This document shows positions 12,995 to 20,208 of a stretch of DNA of 30,754 nt, one piece after another. The DNA is taken from the IMG/VR virus record IMGVR_UViG_3300022921_001782, positions 1 through 30,754 of that record. One strand, written 5' to 3'. The first letter of the stretch is position 1, and each line of letters starts with the position of its first letter. Source of the stretch: a virus. A program made the translations under genes and the position numbers. The notes beneath the pieces are model-generated. The model saw only the letters and a list, made by a program, of their open reading frames with translations, ran no database searches and was not told the origin of the DNA.

Positions 12995-13215
12995 ACCTTC
13001 ACTGTGTCTGAATTGTTGTAGTAGTCTGTTTCTTCAACAAATTTTGACCAACTGTATGGTTCGTTGGGAATAAACTTGATCTGTTCGCCACAAATGAAGC
13101 ACACATCGTGAGCTCTATACCCAGATGCTTTTGTTCCTTGTTGCCACTCGCCCACTGTTGCTGAACAACCTTGAAGTGCAAGGGCAAAAATAATCATTGA
13201 CAAATATTTTTTCAT
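12985..13215 (-). CDS. Small lipoprotein with CxxC motif (76 aa)
   Basis: MKKYLSMIIFALALQGC is a lipoprotein signal with Cys17. The mature part has HDVCFICGEQIKF, a CxxC that could bind metal or form a disulfide, and an aromatic acidic end (SWSKFVEETDYYNN). It has its own sigma70-like promoter. It could be a surface protein of the infected cell, such as a superinfection-exclusion lipoprotein, but there is no homology evidence. Confidence 0.72.
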   Translation of the reverse strand: MKKYLSMIIFALALQGCSATVGEWQQGTKASGYRAHDVCFICGEQIKFIPNEPYSWSKFVEETDYYNNSDTVKVPW

Positions 13216-13220
13216 ACTTT

Positions 13221-13249
13221 ATAGTACACTAGTTTTTGTGAAAAGTCAA
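13221..13249 (-). promoter_or_regulatory. Sigma70-like promoter for the 76-aa lipoprotein
   Basis: Minus strand: TTGACT (13244-13249), a 17-nt spacer, then TACTAT (13221-13226). Confidence 0.68.
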
Positions 13250-13282
13250 TGCTTATAAAGTGTTACTTTTACTGGCTTTTCA

Positions 13283-13288
13283 TAAATA
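13283..13288 (+). promoter_or_regulatory. T4-type late promoter for speD
   Basis: ATAAATA (with 13282) followed by a leader of about 28 nt that carries AAGGAG (13311-13316) before the ATG at 13322. This is a late promoter with a conventional leader. Confidence 0.7.
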
Positions 13289-13321
13289 ATCATTTAACTC
13301 TTAATAGAAAAAGGAGCAACA

Positions 13322-13756
13322 ATGGGACAAGTGTTAGAACACAAACACATAATAATAAGAGCGGAGGTTTCCAATGCTCCTACGGATGAGACCACTGCAA
13401 TCAACTCAATCAAAGATCTTGTGGAACGAATTAATATGAAAATATTAATGGGTCCATATGCCAAGTATTGCGACATGGTGGGCAATAGAGGCCTAACTGT
13501 GGCAACAATCATAGAAACTTCACACATAGTGATGCACTCGTGGGATGAATGTTCACCTCATATGATACAATTAGATGTGTACACTTGTGGAGCATTTGAC
13601 CCAAGGACAGTGTTGGTATGGTTACAGCAATACAATCCAGTCAAAGTGGAATACAAGTATCTTGATAGAGAACACAACTTAAAAGAGTTAGCCAATGAGC
13701 CTAACTATTCTGCAAAAGAAATAGTGGAAGCCATGGACACCATCCTAGCACGATAA
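13322..13756 (+). CDS. speD: S-adenosylmethionine decarboxylase proenzyme
   Basis: 144 aa, close to class 1B AdoMetDC, which makes decarboxylated SAM for spermidine synthesis. The processing region TSHIVMHSWDE (66-76) matches the family ESHISIHTWPE. Ser67 (the future pyruvoyl group), His68 and Cys89 in DVYTCG are kept. The residue before the Ser is Thr, not the usual Glu, so self-cleavage should be checked. speD is a common auxiliary metabolic gene in marine T4-like phages. No speE is nearby. It has a late promoter plus a ribosome-binding site, and its TAA stop is part of the next late promoter. Confidence 0.9.
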   Translation: MGQVLEHKHIIIRAEVSNAPTDETTAINSIKDLVERINMKILMGPYAKYCDMVGNRGLTVATIIETSHIVMHSWDECSPHMIQLDVYTCGAFDPRTVLVWLQQYNPVKVEYKYLDREHNLKELANEPNYSAKEIVEAMDTILAR

Positions 13757-13759
13757 ATA
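13754..13759 (+). promoter_or_regulatory. T4-type late promoter overlapping the speD stop
   Basis: TAAATA starts with the speD stop codon TAA (13754-13756). The leader of about 28 nt contains GGAGG (13783-13787) before the ATG at 13793. Confidence 0.65.
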
Positions 13760-13792
13760 CTAGTACATTCAAACTATCTAATGGAGGAAGTT

Positions 13793-14002
13793 ATGAAGAT
13801 GAAATCCATTCAGATCAATCTAGCACTAGGACAAGATATTCTAGTTGGTCAAAAACAAGAAAAAGCAACCATTACGAAAATAGAACACTTTGAGAAATCT
13901 GGTGATATTGTTATCAATACCACTAGAGGCACTAGGAAAGCATTAACGTTTAGACTTTTGCCAGAGGTTCAGACAGGAGATCCAGCAGACAAATATCGCT
14001 AA
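13793..14002 (+). CDS. Small beta-rich protein (69 aa)
   Basis: MKMKSIQINLALGQDILVGQ begins a short, probably beta-barrel protein (KATITKIEHFEKSGDIVINT, then RGTRKALTFRLLPE). The start at 13793 has GGAGG 5 nt upstream. An in-frame ATG at 13781 would sit before that site and is rejected. The stop TAA (14000-14002) lies inside the next late promoter. No family is recognised. Confidence 0.72.
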   Translation: MKMKSIQINLALGQDILVGQKQEKATITKIEHFEKSGDIVINTTRGTRKALTFRLLPEVQTGDPADKYR

Positions 14003-14005
14003 ATA
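14000..14005 (+). promoter_or_regulatory. T4-type late promoter, exact 5-nt spacing (78-aa gene)
   Basis: CTAAATA, then TTTTT, then ATG at 14011. The TAA stop of the upstream gene forms the first bases. Confidence 0.75.
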
Positions 14006-14010
14006 TTTTT

Positions 14011-14247
14011 ATGAGAGTACATGAAGTTATATTATCTGAGGCTGGTCCAGCCAGTAAAGCATTGTGCAGAAGCAAAAAACCTGACCATGCTCTTGGTGCC
14101 AGTCAATTGGCAAGTTGTAAAAGTCAAGGTTATAGAAAACGTTCAGGTAAAAAATCTTACAAGATAGGCAAGAAAAGAGTTTACGTGAGTGGCAAAAAAA
14201 TAAAAGGAAAGCCTTATGGTGGACCATTACCGTTGTACAGCAGATGA
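14011..14247 (+). CDS. Small basic protein with ASQLASCKSQG motif
   Basis: 78 aa: MRVHEVILSEAGPASKALCR, then KKPDHALGASQLASCKSQGY, then a Lys/Gly-rich C-terminus (KSYKIGKKRVYVSGKK) ending PYGGPLPLYSR. I have an impression of similar short basic proteins in marine T4-like phages, but no function is known to me. The charge suggests DNA or RNA binding or a virion-core role. The mRNA would be leaderless. It overlaps the AlgH-like gene by 4 nt (ATGA). Confidence 0.75.
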   Translation: MRVHEVILSEAGPASKALCRSKKPDHALGASQLASCKSQGYRKRSGKKSYKIGKKRVYVSGKKIKGKPYGGPLPLYSR

Positions 14248-14783
14248 TGGATCCAGTTTGGCAAAATAAAATTTTAATCTCAACTCCTAAAATGAGACAG
14301 GACAGTACATTTGACAGGAGTGTAGTATTTCTTTACGAAGAATCATCACAACACGTGGCAGGACTGATTATTAATAAACCTACACGAACAAAATTAAAAA
14401 AGATTTTAGAAGTAAAAGGATTTAAAACTGTAAAAGTACAAGACTTAATTTATTCTGGCGGTCCTGTTAATCAAGAAAGTATTCTATTACTTCACACAGA
14501 CGAATGGGGTTGTAGAAACACTCTAAAGTTAGGCAATGGATTCAGTTTAACTAGCGATGCTCAGATGTTAAAAAAATTACATGAAGAAGACGAACCATCT
14601 CAATGGAGATGTTTCAGTGGTTTAAGTGTATGGTCACCAGGACAGTTAGAAGGAGAAATCAACAGTAAATGTTGGATGACTGCGGAACCTACAACCGAAT
14701 TACTTTTAAACACGCCTGTAGAACAAATCTACGAAAAAGCAATTCAGATATGTTCCAAACAGATGATCGACAAGTACATCTAA
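14244..14783 (+). CDS. UPF0301 / AlgH (YqgE) family protein
   Basis: The 179-aa protein follows the family pattern: ILISTPKMRQDSTFDRSVVF, then AGLIINKPT, IYSGGPVNQESILLLHTDEW, SLTSDAQMLKKL, FSGLSVWSPGQLEGEI and CWMTAEPT. Bacterial members (AlgH/YqgE, about 185 aa) are widespread; their biochemical role is unsettled, with AlgH first linked to alginate regulation. It is cotranscribed with the 78-aa gene by a 4-nt overlap and precedes hemA. A full-length copy in a phage suggests it alters host regulation. Confidence 0.9.
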   Translation: MMDPVWQNKILISTPKMRQDSTFDRSVVFLYEESSQHVAGLIINKPTRTKLKKILEVKGFKTVKVQDLIYSGGPVNQESILLLHTDEWGCRNTLKLGNGFSLTSDAQMLKKLHEEDEPSQWRCFSGLSVWSPGQLEGEINSKCWMTAEPTTELLLNTPVEQIYEKAIQICSKQMIDKYI

Positions 14784-14801
14784 ATTAACTACTCATATAA
14801 C

Positions 14802-14807
14802 TAAATA
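14802..14807 (+). promoter_or_regulatory. T4-type late promoter, exact 5-nt spacing (hemA)
   Basis: CTAAATA, then CCCAT, then ATG at 14813. No ribosome-binding site fits between promoter and start, so the hemA message is predicted to be leaderless. Confidence 0.78.
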
Positions 14808-14812
14808 CCCAT

Positions 14813-16012
14813 ATGCTACCAATTAAACCTTTTCAAGATGTTATCGATCGTTTGAAGACTACTGGCGATTACAGAGTGTTCAATGACATATTGCGTAAAG
14901 CAGGCGATTACCCTGAGACATTGTGGTACAATCCTATCAATATTAAGACTGTGGTTAATTGGTGTTCTAATGATTATTTGGGAATGGGGCAACATAAAGA
15001 TGTTATAGATGCTATGAAAACAGCACTTGATACCACAGGAGCAGGCAGTGGTGGTACAAGAAATATTTCAGGCACAACTCATTATCATGTGGCATTAGAA
15101 ATGGAGTTAGCAAGGCTTCATAAAAAGCAGTCTGCGTTAGTACACACGTCCGCCTTTGTCGCAAATGAATGGACGTTGATCGCTCTTAGTAAAATCATAC
15201 CGGATCTGGAGTTTGTAAGTGATAGTGAAAACCACGCATCTATTGTTCAGGGAATCGTTAACAGCAAGGCTCCTAAGCATATCTTTCGGCACAATGATTT
15301 GGAGGATCTAGAAAATAAACTGAAAACCGTGTCGGGTACTCCTTGCGTTGTATTCGAAACTGTGTATAGCATGGATGGAGATGTAGGTTTAATTTCTGAC
15401 ATTTGCGATTTAGCAGACAAATACAAAGCAATCACATACTGTGATGAAGTTCACGCCATAGGTTTATATGGAGACAACGGAGCAGGATGGTTAGAAAAAA
15501 TCAATATGATGGATCGAATCGATTTCATATCAGCAGGTTGTGGCAAAGCATACGGTGTGGGTGGCGGATACATTGTAGGAGATCAATTATCTTTAGATGC
15601 TATTAGACATATGTCTGCAGGATTTATTTTTACAACATCAATATCTCCAGTTATATGTGCTGGTGTAATGGCGGCTGTGAAATTATTAAAAACTGAAGAA
15701 GGTAAACAATTAAGACAAAAACATCAAGCCAATGTTCAACTATTAAAAAAATTATTAAAGGAAGCAGATATAGATGTATTAGAAAACGATTCACATCTGG
15801 TTCCCGTAATGATACGTGATGCTGTTAAGTGTAAACAAATCAGCGACATACTATTGAGAAAATATGAAATATATGTCCAACCAATTAACTATCCAACAGT
15901 GCCCAAAGGTACTGAACGATTAAGATTTGCTCCTACACCTATGCACACAGAAGCAATGATCTACGATTTAGTAGAAAAATTAAAACTTACATTTGAGGAG
16001 ATTTATGATTAA
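14813..16012 (+). CDS. hemA: 5-aminolevulinate synthase
   Basis: 399 aa, PLP-dependent. It condenses glycine and succinyl-CoA to 5-aminolevulinate, the first step of the C4 haem pathway used by Alphaproteobacteria. Visible motifs are WCSNDYLGMG (50-59), GAGSGGTRNISGT (76-88), VYSMDGD (184-190), DEVHAIGLYG (211-220) and the PLP lysine Lys245 in GCGKAYG. PTVPKGTERLRFAPTPMHT near the end is an ALAS feature and separates it from glycine C-acetyltransferase (kbl). It is intact and full length. The late promoter makes it a late auxiliary gene, coupled to DUF454 by an 8-nt overlap. Confidence 0.95.
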   Translation: MLPIKPFQDVIDRLKTTGDYRVFNDILRKAGDYPETLWYNPINIKTVVNWCSNDYLGMGQHKDVIDAMKTALDTTGAGSGGTRNISGTTHYHVALEMELARLHKKQSALVHTSAFVANEWTLIALSKIIPDLEFVSDSENHASIVQGIVNSKAPKHIFRHNDLEDLENKLKTVSGTPCVVFETVYSMDGDVGLISDICDLADKYKAITYCDEVHAIGLYGDNGAGWLEKINMMDRIDFISAGCGKAYGVGGGYIVGDQLSLDAIRHMSAGFIFTTSISPVICAGVMAAVKLLKTEEGKQLRQKHQANVQLLKKLLKEADIDVLENDSHLVPVMIRDAVKCKQISDILLRKYEIYVQPINYPTVPKGTERLRFAPTPMHTEAMIYDLVEKLKLTFEEIYD

Positions 16013-16418
16013 AAAATATTTGTATCAAGCATTAGGATTTCTATGTGTGGGTATCGCCTACATTGGGTTTGTAACACCCGGCATACCTTTTTCAATCTTT
16101 CTAGTAATTGCCGCTTGGGCATTTGCTAAAAGTTCACCCAAGATGGAAGCATGGTTGTACAATCATCCATGGTTCGGCAAGTTCTTAACCAACTGGACAA
16201 AGAAGCGAGTGTTTCCAACTAAAGGCAAGTATGCCATGATATTGGTAATGAGTTCAACATTGGCATTCACTTGGTACTTTACAGGCAATATGAAAGCAGT
16301 ATTGTGGTCAGGTATTTTTATGTTTTTGGTGGCTGTATGGGCATGGAGATTTCCAGGCACTGTGGCAGAACATGATGCCAGAGTCAAAGCAGGTAAGAAA
16401 ATTGGCTGGCTAAAATAA
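16005..16418 (+). CDS. DUF454 (YbaN-like) inner-membrane protein
   Basis: The 137-aa protein has two N-terminal helices (YLYQALGFLCVGIAYIGFVT, then PGIPFSIFLVIAAWAFAKSS), a conserved polar loop (SPKMEAWLYNHPWFGKFLTNW) and two more helices before KAGKKIGWLK. This is the DUF454/YbaN pattern; the function is unknown. ATG 16005 has GAGGAG just upstream; the earlier in-frame start at 15993 lies before that site. It overlaps hemA by 8 nt, so translation is coupled and a haem-related role is a fair guess. Confidence 0.88.
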   Translation: MIKKYLYQALGFLCVGIAYIGFVTPGIPFSIFLVIAAWAFAKSSPKMEAWLYNHPWFGKFLTNWTKKRVFPTKGKYAMILVMSSTLAFTWYFTGNMKAVLWSGIFMFLVAVWAWRFPGTVAEHDARVKAGKKIGWLK

Positions 16419-16421
16419 TAT

Positions 16422-17006
16422 GTGTTCAAAAGAATAGAAAACATATTATCAGAAGCAGAATACAATCAACTACACGACACAATAACATCGTTTAAATTTG
16501 ATTGGCACTATCTGCCAGGCACAGTACCTCCAGAAGTAAAACAGGTAGTGAGCGAATCGAACTCATTTGATTTGTACGAGTCTGGACAATTTATACATTT
16601 GTTGTATGACCAACAACCATTAAGTCCATATTGGAATTTGGTTGAACCAATCATAAACAGTCTTGATAAAGAAATTATTGAAATAGGAAGAATCAAAGCA
16701 AACCTACTAACACAGAACAATAGCGGTAAAGCCATCGTTAACTGTCCTCACGTGGATAGAGATCAAGAAGGATGGCACAGTATGATATATTATGTGAATG
16801 ACTCCGATGGTGATACTGTGATGTTTAATAAAAAAGGCAATCAAGGTTTTGATAATTTACAAATACTGGACACAGCAACACCAAAAAAGAATACTGCGGT
16901 GTTGTTTGAAAGTGATTGGTATCACACCAGCACAAATCCTGTTGACAATTCCAGAAGAATTGTGTTAAACTTCATAATAAAATTTAAAAATGACAACCAA
17001 TTATAA
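16422..17006 (+). CDS. 2OG-Fe(II) oxygenase family protein (first of a pair)
   Basis: 194 aa, GTG start. CPHVDRDQEGWHSMIYYVND gives the iron-binding HxD, and WYHTSTNPVDNSRRIVLNFI gives the distal His and the Arg that binds 2-oxoglutarate. The fold is the double-stranded beta-helix typical of prolyl-hydroxylase-like phage enzymes. The substrate is unknown; in marine T4-like phages they may modify proteins or small molecules. An ATG at 16420 is out of frame. It overlaps the next oxygenase by 17 nt, so the two are probably used together. Confidence 0.85.
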   Translation: MFKRIENILSEAEYNQLHDTITSFKFDWHYLPGTVPPEVKQVVSESNSFDLYESGQFIHLLYDQQPLSPYWNLVEPIINSLDKEIIEIGRIKANLLTQNNSGKAIVNCPHVDRDQEGWHSMIYYVNDSDGDTVMFNKKGNQGFDNLQILDTATPKKNTAVLFESDWYHTSTNPVDNSRRIVLNFIIKFKNDNQL

Positions 17007-17643
17007 TATAACACCATTGTTTGGTATACCTCTGTATCAAACCATTTTGGAAGGTGTTCAGTCTGAAGATATAAATTTTATTAAGAATGCTGAATACAAA
17101 CGTTTTCCAGCAGACAATGGATATGGAACTCCAGACAAATTTATTTTAGATAAACCTGAATTAAAAAATTTGCGTGACAACATAATGAAAAGATGTGAAC
17201 ATTTTCTTCACGAAGTTTTAGATGTAGATGAATCTGCTAGATTTGAAATAACAAATAGTTGGGCAGTGAAACATTTAAAAGGAGATGAAAGCGGTGCTCA
17301 TACACACGTGAATTCAATGATTAGTGGAGTGTTCTACATTCAAACAGATGACGATAGTGGCGAAATAATTTTTCATAAAGATAAAACTCAACACAACATT
17401 TTTACACCCACAGTTAACATACCTTTTAAAGGAAAGAATTTGAATGTTTTTAATACTCTAGGTTGGGCAATAAAACCTAAGAATAATATGTTAATATTAT
17501 TTCCTAGCACATTAGATCATTCTGTTTTGCCTAGCAAAAGTGATAACGAACGATACTGTGTAGCATTTAATTTGTTTGCTTTTGGCAAGTTTGGTTTTGA
17601 TAATGTTGTTCAACTAGGACTCGACAATTCTACAGCGGCATAA
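16990..17643 (+). CDS. 2OG-Fe(II) oxygenase (TIGR02466-like), second of a pair
   Basis: 217 aa. ITPLFGIPLYQTIL at the start, NSWAVKHLKGDESGAHTHVN (iron-binding HxH-type site), SGVFYIQTDDDSGEIIF and FPSTLDHSVLPSKSDNERYC (distal His and Arg region) match the putative 2OG-Fe(II) oxygenase group common in marine T4-like phages. It differs in sequence from the preceding oxygenase, so they are not a recent duplication. The substrate is unknown. Its TAA stop overlaps a late promoter. Confidence 0.87.
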   Translation: MTTNYNITPLFGIPLYQTILEGVQSEDINFIKNAEYKRFPADNGYGTPDKFILDKPELKNLRDNIMKRCEHFLHEVLDVDESARFEITNSWAVKHLKGDESGAHTHVNSMISGVFYIQTDDDSGEIIFHKDKTQHNIFTPTVNIPFKGKNLNVFNTLGWAIKPKNNMLILFPSTLDHSVLPSKSDNERYCVAFNLFAFGKFGFDNVVQLGLDNSTAA

Positions 17644-17646
17644 ATA
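17641..17646 (+). promoter_or_regulatory. T4-type late promoter, exact 5-nt spacing (76-aa gene)
   Basis: ATAAATA (with 17640), then TTTTT, then ATG at 17652. The oxygenase stop TAA is the start of the element, as at 14000. Confidence 0.75.
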
Positions 17647-17651
17647 TTTTT

Positions 17652-17882
17652 ATGCATCAGGATCACGATCAAATGGAAGAAATCAATCTCCTTGATTTGT
17701 ATCAGGAAGAAATAGATTACCTTGAGCATCAAAATCAATCATTACAAAAATCAGAAGATCCTATTGACCAACGACAATATTGGAAGAATGAAATTGTGAT
17801 TGAATATTTTAAAAATAGAATTAATCAAGAATCTAATCTACAACAACAATATTATAACGACAAGCCTAAGACACTTCATTAA
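17652..17882 (+). CDS. Hypothetical 76-aa acidic helical protein
   Basis: MHQDHDQMEEINLLDLYQEE begins a Gln/Asn/Glu-rich soluble helical protein (YLEHQNQSLQKSEDPIDQRQ). Predicted leaderless. The stop overlaps the methyltransferase ATG (TAATG), so it may be a partner or leader gene for it. No family is recognised. Confidence 0.72.
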   Translation: MHQDHDQMEEINLLDLYQEEIDYLEHQNQSLQKSEDPIDQRQYWKNEIVIEYFKNRINQESNLQQQYYNDKPKTLH

Positions 17883-18385
17883 TGCCTTACACCAAGTTGA
17901 AAGTGCCAATGACAATAGAATGGCATTCAAAACCCAATCGCAAACATTTTTTAAAACATCTCATAGACAGCAACCAATTCAAGACTGTGTTGGAAGTGGG
18001 TGTGAGAGATGGACGCACAACCTTTCATTTGCTGAATCAATGCAAGTCCATTGAAAAATATTATGCTGTTGACATGAACATTGATTTGTTTTACACCAAC
18101 AAAGTGGAAAAAAGGTATGGAGAACGTTTGACGGCTATTGAAGGTATGAGCCAAGATGTACATCACAAAATTGATGATGCTTCCTGTGATCTCATATTCA
18201 TTGATGCTGATCATTCTTACCCTGCTGTGAAACAGGATATTATAAACTATCGACCTAAACTAAAACCAGGAGGCATATTGAGTGGACACGACATAGACTT
18301 TCCTGGAGTCAATCAAGCCGTGAATGAAATGCTGGAAAACTACGATGTGGGTCCTAACAATGTGTGGTTTTTAACAAAAATTTAA
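17882..18385 (+). CDS. SAM-dependent class I methyltransferase
   Basis: 167 aa. Motif I is VLEVGVRDGRTT, acidic motif II is YYAVDMN, and DLIFIDADHSYPAVKQDI with LKPGGILSGHDID is the motif of the Methyltransf_24 group, which often modifies sugars or small molecules. The substrate is unknown; in phages such enzymes may modify glycans or virion components. It overlaps the 76-aa gene by one base and is convergent with the HExxH gene. Confidence 0.88.
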   Translation: MPYTKLKVPMTIEWHSKPNRKHFLKHLIDSNQFKTVLEVGVRDGRTTFHLLNQCKSIEKYYAVDMNIDLFYTNKVEKRYGERLTAIEGMSQDVHHKIDDASCDLIFIDADHSYPAVKQDIINYRPKLKPGGILSGHDIDFPGVNQAVNEMLENYDVGPNNVWFLTKI

Positions 18386-18389
18386 TCAC

Positions 18390-18809
18390 TTATCTGGTTT
18401 TATCGCAACTGCTGATCACTTTTAGAAACATGGGATCGTATTCCCATTTGACTCCATGCACTTCCAACAGGTATTTCTTTTGGAGTGGATATATTTCTGC
18501 TTCGGATTCTGCTAAACATCTAAATTTACTGCCAACTGCTCCGTTTACATCATGAACATAGTGCATCACTTCGTGAAGTAAAATTCCCTTGTCAAACACA
18601 TTGTACATATTAAAAGTGTCTTTCACATAGATGGTGTCTGTTTCAGTGTCATACAGTGCGTGAATAGTGGAGTCTGCTGTTTGATTACCATAGTACATGG
18701 TGATTAATTCTTGTTCACTCACCTTCACAACATTGGGTGCAGGTATATTAACATTGTAATTGGTCTCTGAACCAATCCACAGCAATAAAAATGCAATCAG
18801 TGTTTTCAT
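18390..18809 (-). CDS. Secreted HExxH metallopeptidase-like protein
   Basis: 139 aa with signal peptide (MKTLIAFLLLWIGSETN). HEVMHYVHD (79-87) gives the zinc-binding HExxH, and CLAESEAEIYPLQ, about 16-20 residues later, offers the third ligand, as in gluzincin peptidases. It would act in the periplasm or outside, perhaps on envelope proteins. An earlier in-frame ATG (18828-18830) is rejected because ATG 18807-18809 lies exactly 5 nt after a late promoter and starts a proper signal peptide. The enzyme is plausible, the substrate unknown. Confidence 0.8.
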   Translation of the reverse strand: MKTLIAFLLLWIGSETNYNVNIPAPNVVKVSEQELITMYYGNQTADSTIHALYDTETDTIYVKDTFNMYNVFDKGILLHEVMHYVHDVNGAVGSKFRCLAESEAEIYPLQKKYLLEVHGVKWEYDPMFLKVISSCDKTR

Positions 18810-18814
18810 ACAAA

Positions 18815-18821
18815 TATTTAA
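18815..18821 (-). promoter_or_regulatory. T4-type late promoter, exact 5-nt spacing (HExxH gene)
   Basis: Minus-strand TTAAATA, then TTTGT, then ATG at 18807-18809. Confidence 0.72.
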
Positions 18822-18890
18822 AGAGTACACTCAATTGATTCTGTTGTCAGTTAAGTTAAGTGTACATTTAATGGTTTTCACAAGTTCGTT

Positions 18891-18896
18891 TAAATA
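18891..18896 (+). promoter_or_regulatory. T4-type late promoter for the curli operon
   Basis: TTTAAATA (last six bases 18891-18896), then CAGTT. The predicted transcript starts at about 18902 and begins GAGGG, which can serve as the ribosome-binding site for the ATG at 18919. Confidence 0.72.
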
Positions 18897-18918
18897 CAGT
18901 TGAGGGAACGCACGACAC

Positions 18919-19371
18919 ATGAATAAAACTATTTTACTTGTTATAGCCACGGCTACACTCATCAGCAGTGTGGATGCTGGCGAACTCACACACAAATTCA
19001 AAAACCCTTCATTCTCAGGAGAAGGTTACAGCAATCACGTGCTGGCAATTGAACAATTGAGATATCAGCGTGAGAAAGAAATTCAAGAAAAGAAAGAAGC
19101 CGCGGCGGCTAAACTGGCTCGTGAGTTAGAACAGACCACCCTCAACAAATTTATCAACAATGTGGAATCAAGAATCTACGCCCAACTGTCCAAACAGATG
19201 GTGGACAATATGTTCACTGATAGTGGAGCATCATCTGGCACAGCCAACATAGAAGGCGCAACCATTTACTGGATCAAAGACGCATCAACAGACACAATTT
19301 CAATCACTGTTACAGAAGCAGATGGGTCGCTCACAGAGATCACTGTTCCACTAACAGGATTCGGATTTTAG
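18919..19371 (+). CDS. csgF: CsgF-like curli assembly protein
   Basis: 150 aa with signal peptide (MNKTILLVIATATLISSVDA). The mature start GELTHKFKNPSFSGEGYSNH matches the CsgF N-terminus (ELVYTPINPSFGGNPFNGS type), the part that plugs into the CsgG pore. A Lys/Glu/Ala-rich helix follows (QREKEIQEKKEAAAAKLARE), then a Ser/Thr-rich beta C-terminus. In bacteria CsgF links the CsgG pore to fibre nucleation. It lies 3 nt before csgG. The helix is longer than in E. coli CsgF (138 aa). Confidence 0.87.
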   Translation: MNKTILLVIATATLISSVDAGELTHKFKNPSFSGEGYSNHVLAIEQLRYQREKEIQEKKEAAAAKLARELEQTTLNKFINNVESRIYAQLSKQMVDNMFTDSGASSGTANIEGATIYWIKDASTDTISITVTEADGSLTEITVPLTGFGF

Positions 19372-19374
19372 GTC

Positions 19375-20208
19375 ATGATAAAACAACTCACTCGCACCCT
19401 CACAATTACCCTCACCGCGATTGTTTTATTGACCAGTTGTGCTGGCAACCTAAATAACAAGCAGTGGAGTAAGCCCGAAGTGGCAAGGAGTCCAATACAA
19501 TCTGTGCTGGATTCCACTCCACCATTGGATGGTCCAAAGATCACCATTGCTGTGTATGGTTTCCAGGACAAGACAGGACAACGTAAATCCAACGACAGAT
19601 TTTCTGTGTTGAGCAGTGCTGTCACACAAGGTTCAGAAGTATGGGTCATCGACGCACTGAAAAAAGTGGGCAACAAAACATACTTTCAGGTGGTTGAACG
19701 TGTGAGTCTTGACAACCTTGTGAAGGAAAGACAGTTGATCAGATCAACCAGAGAAGTTTATGAAGGACAGAAGGCTCCCAAGTTGAAGCCGATGTTGTTC
19801 GCAGGATTATTATTGGAAGGTGGAGTTGTGGGATATGACTCCAACATAAAATCAGGTGGAGCAGGTGCTAGATATCTTGGCATAGGTGCTTCCACAGAAT
19901 ACAGAATTGACCAAGTCACTGTGGCAATGAGAATTGTCAGTGTGCAGACAGGCGAAGTGTTGCTCACGGTGGCAGTGGAAAAACGAATTGCTAGCCATAG
20001 AACCAGTGCGGATGTGTTCCGTTTCTTGGATATGGGTACCAATGCTCTTGAATTAGAAGCGGGATCGGCCATCAACGAACCGGTGAATTATGCTGTAAGA
20101 GCCGCAATCGAAGCCGCAGTGGTAGAGATTGTAACACAAGGAGAACAGCAGGGCCTTTGGAAATACAAAAAACTTGCTAACCAACAGGAGAACATACATG
20201 ACAAATAA
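19375..20208 (+). CDS. csgG: CsgG-like curli secretion pore lipoprotein
   Basis: 277 aa, the same length as E. coli CsgG. Lipoprotein signal ends LLTSC (Cys22). Then KITIAVYGFQDKTGQRKSND, FQVVERVSLDNLVKERQLIR, GARYLGIGASTEYRIDQVTV and AVEKRIASHRTSADVFRFLD are the typical CsgG core. CsgG forms a nonameric outer-membrane pore that exports curlin subunits. The gene overlaps the curlin-like gene by 11 nt. No csgE or csgC is visible. Confidence 0.94.
   Translation: MIKQLTRTLTITLTAIVLLTSCAGNLNNKQWSKPEVARSPIQSVLDSTPPLDGPKITIAVYGFQDKTGQRKSNDRFSVLSSAVTQGSEVWVIDALKKVGNKTYFQVVERVSLDNLVKERQLIRSTREVYEGQKAPKLKPMLFAGLLLEGGVVGYDSNIKSGGAGARYLGIGASTEYRIDQVTVAMRIVSVQTGEVLLTVAVEKRIASHRTSADVFRFLDMGTNALELEAGSAINEPVNYAVRAAIEAAVVEIVTQGEQQGLWKYKKLANQQENIHDK

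Noticed and set aside
14813-16012. Glycine C-acetyltransferase (kbl) or AONS for the PLP enzyme
   Set aside because: PTVPKGTERLR...PTPMHT and VYSMDGD are features of ALA synthase, and the full motif set fits ALAS better.
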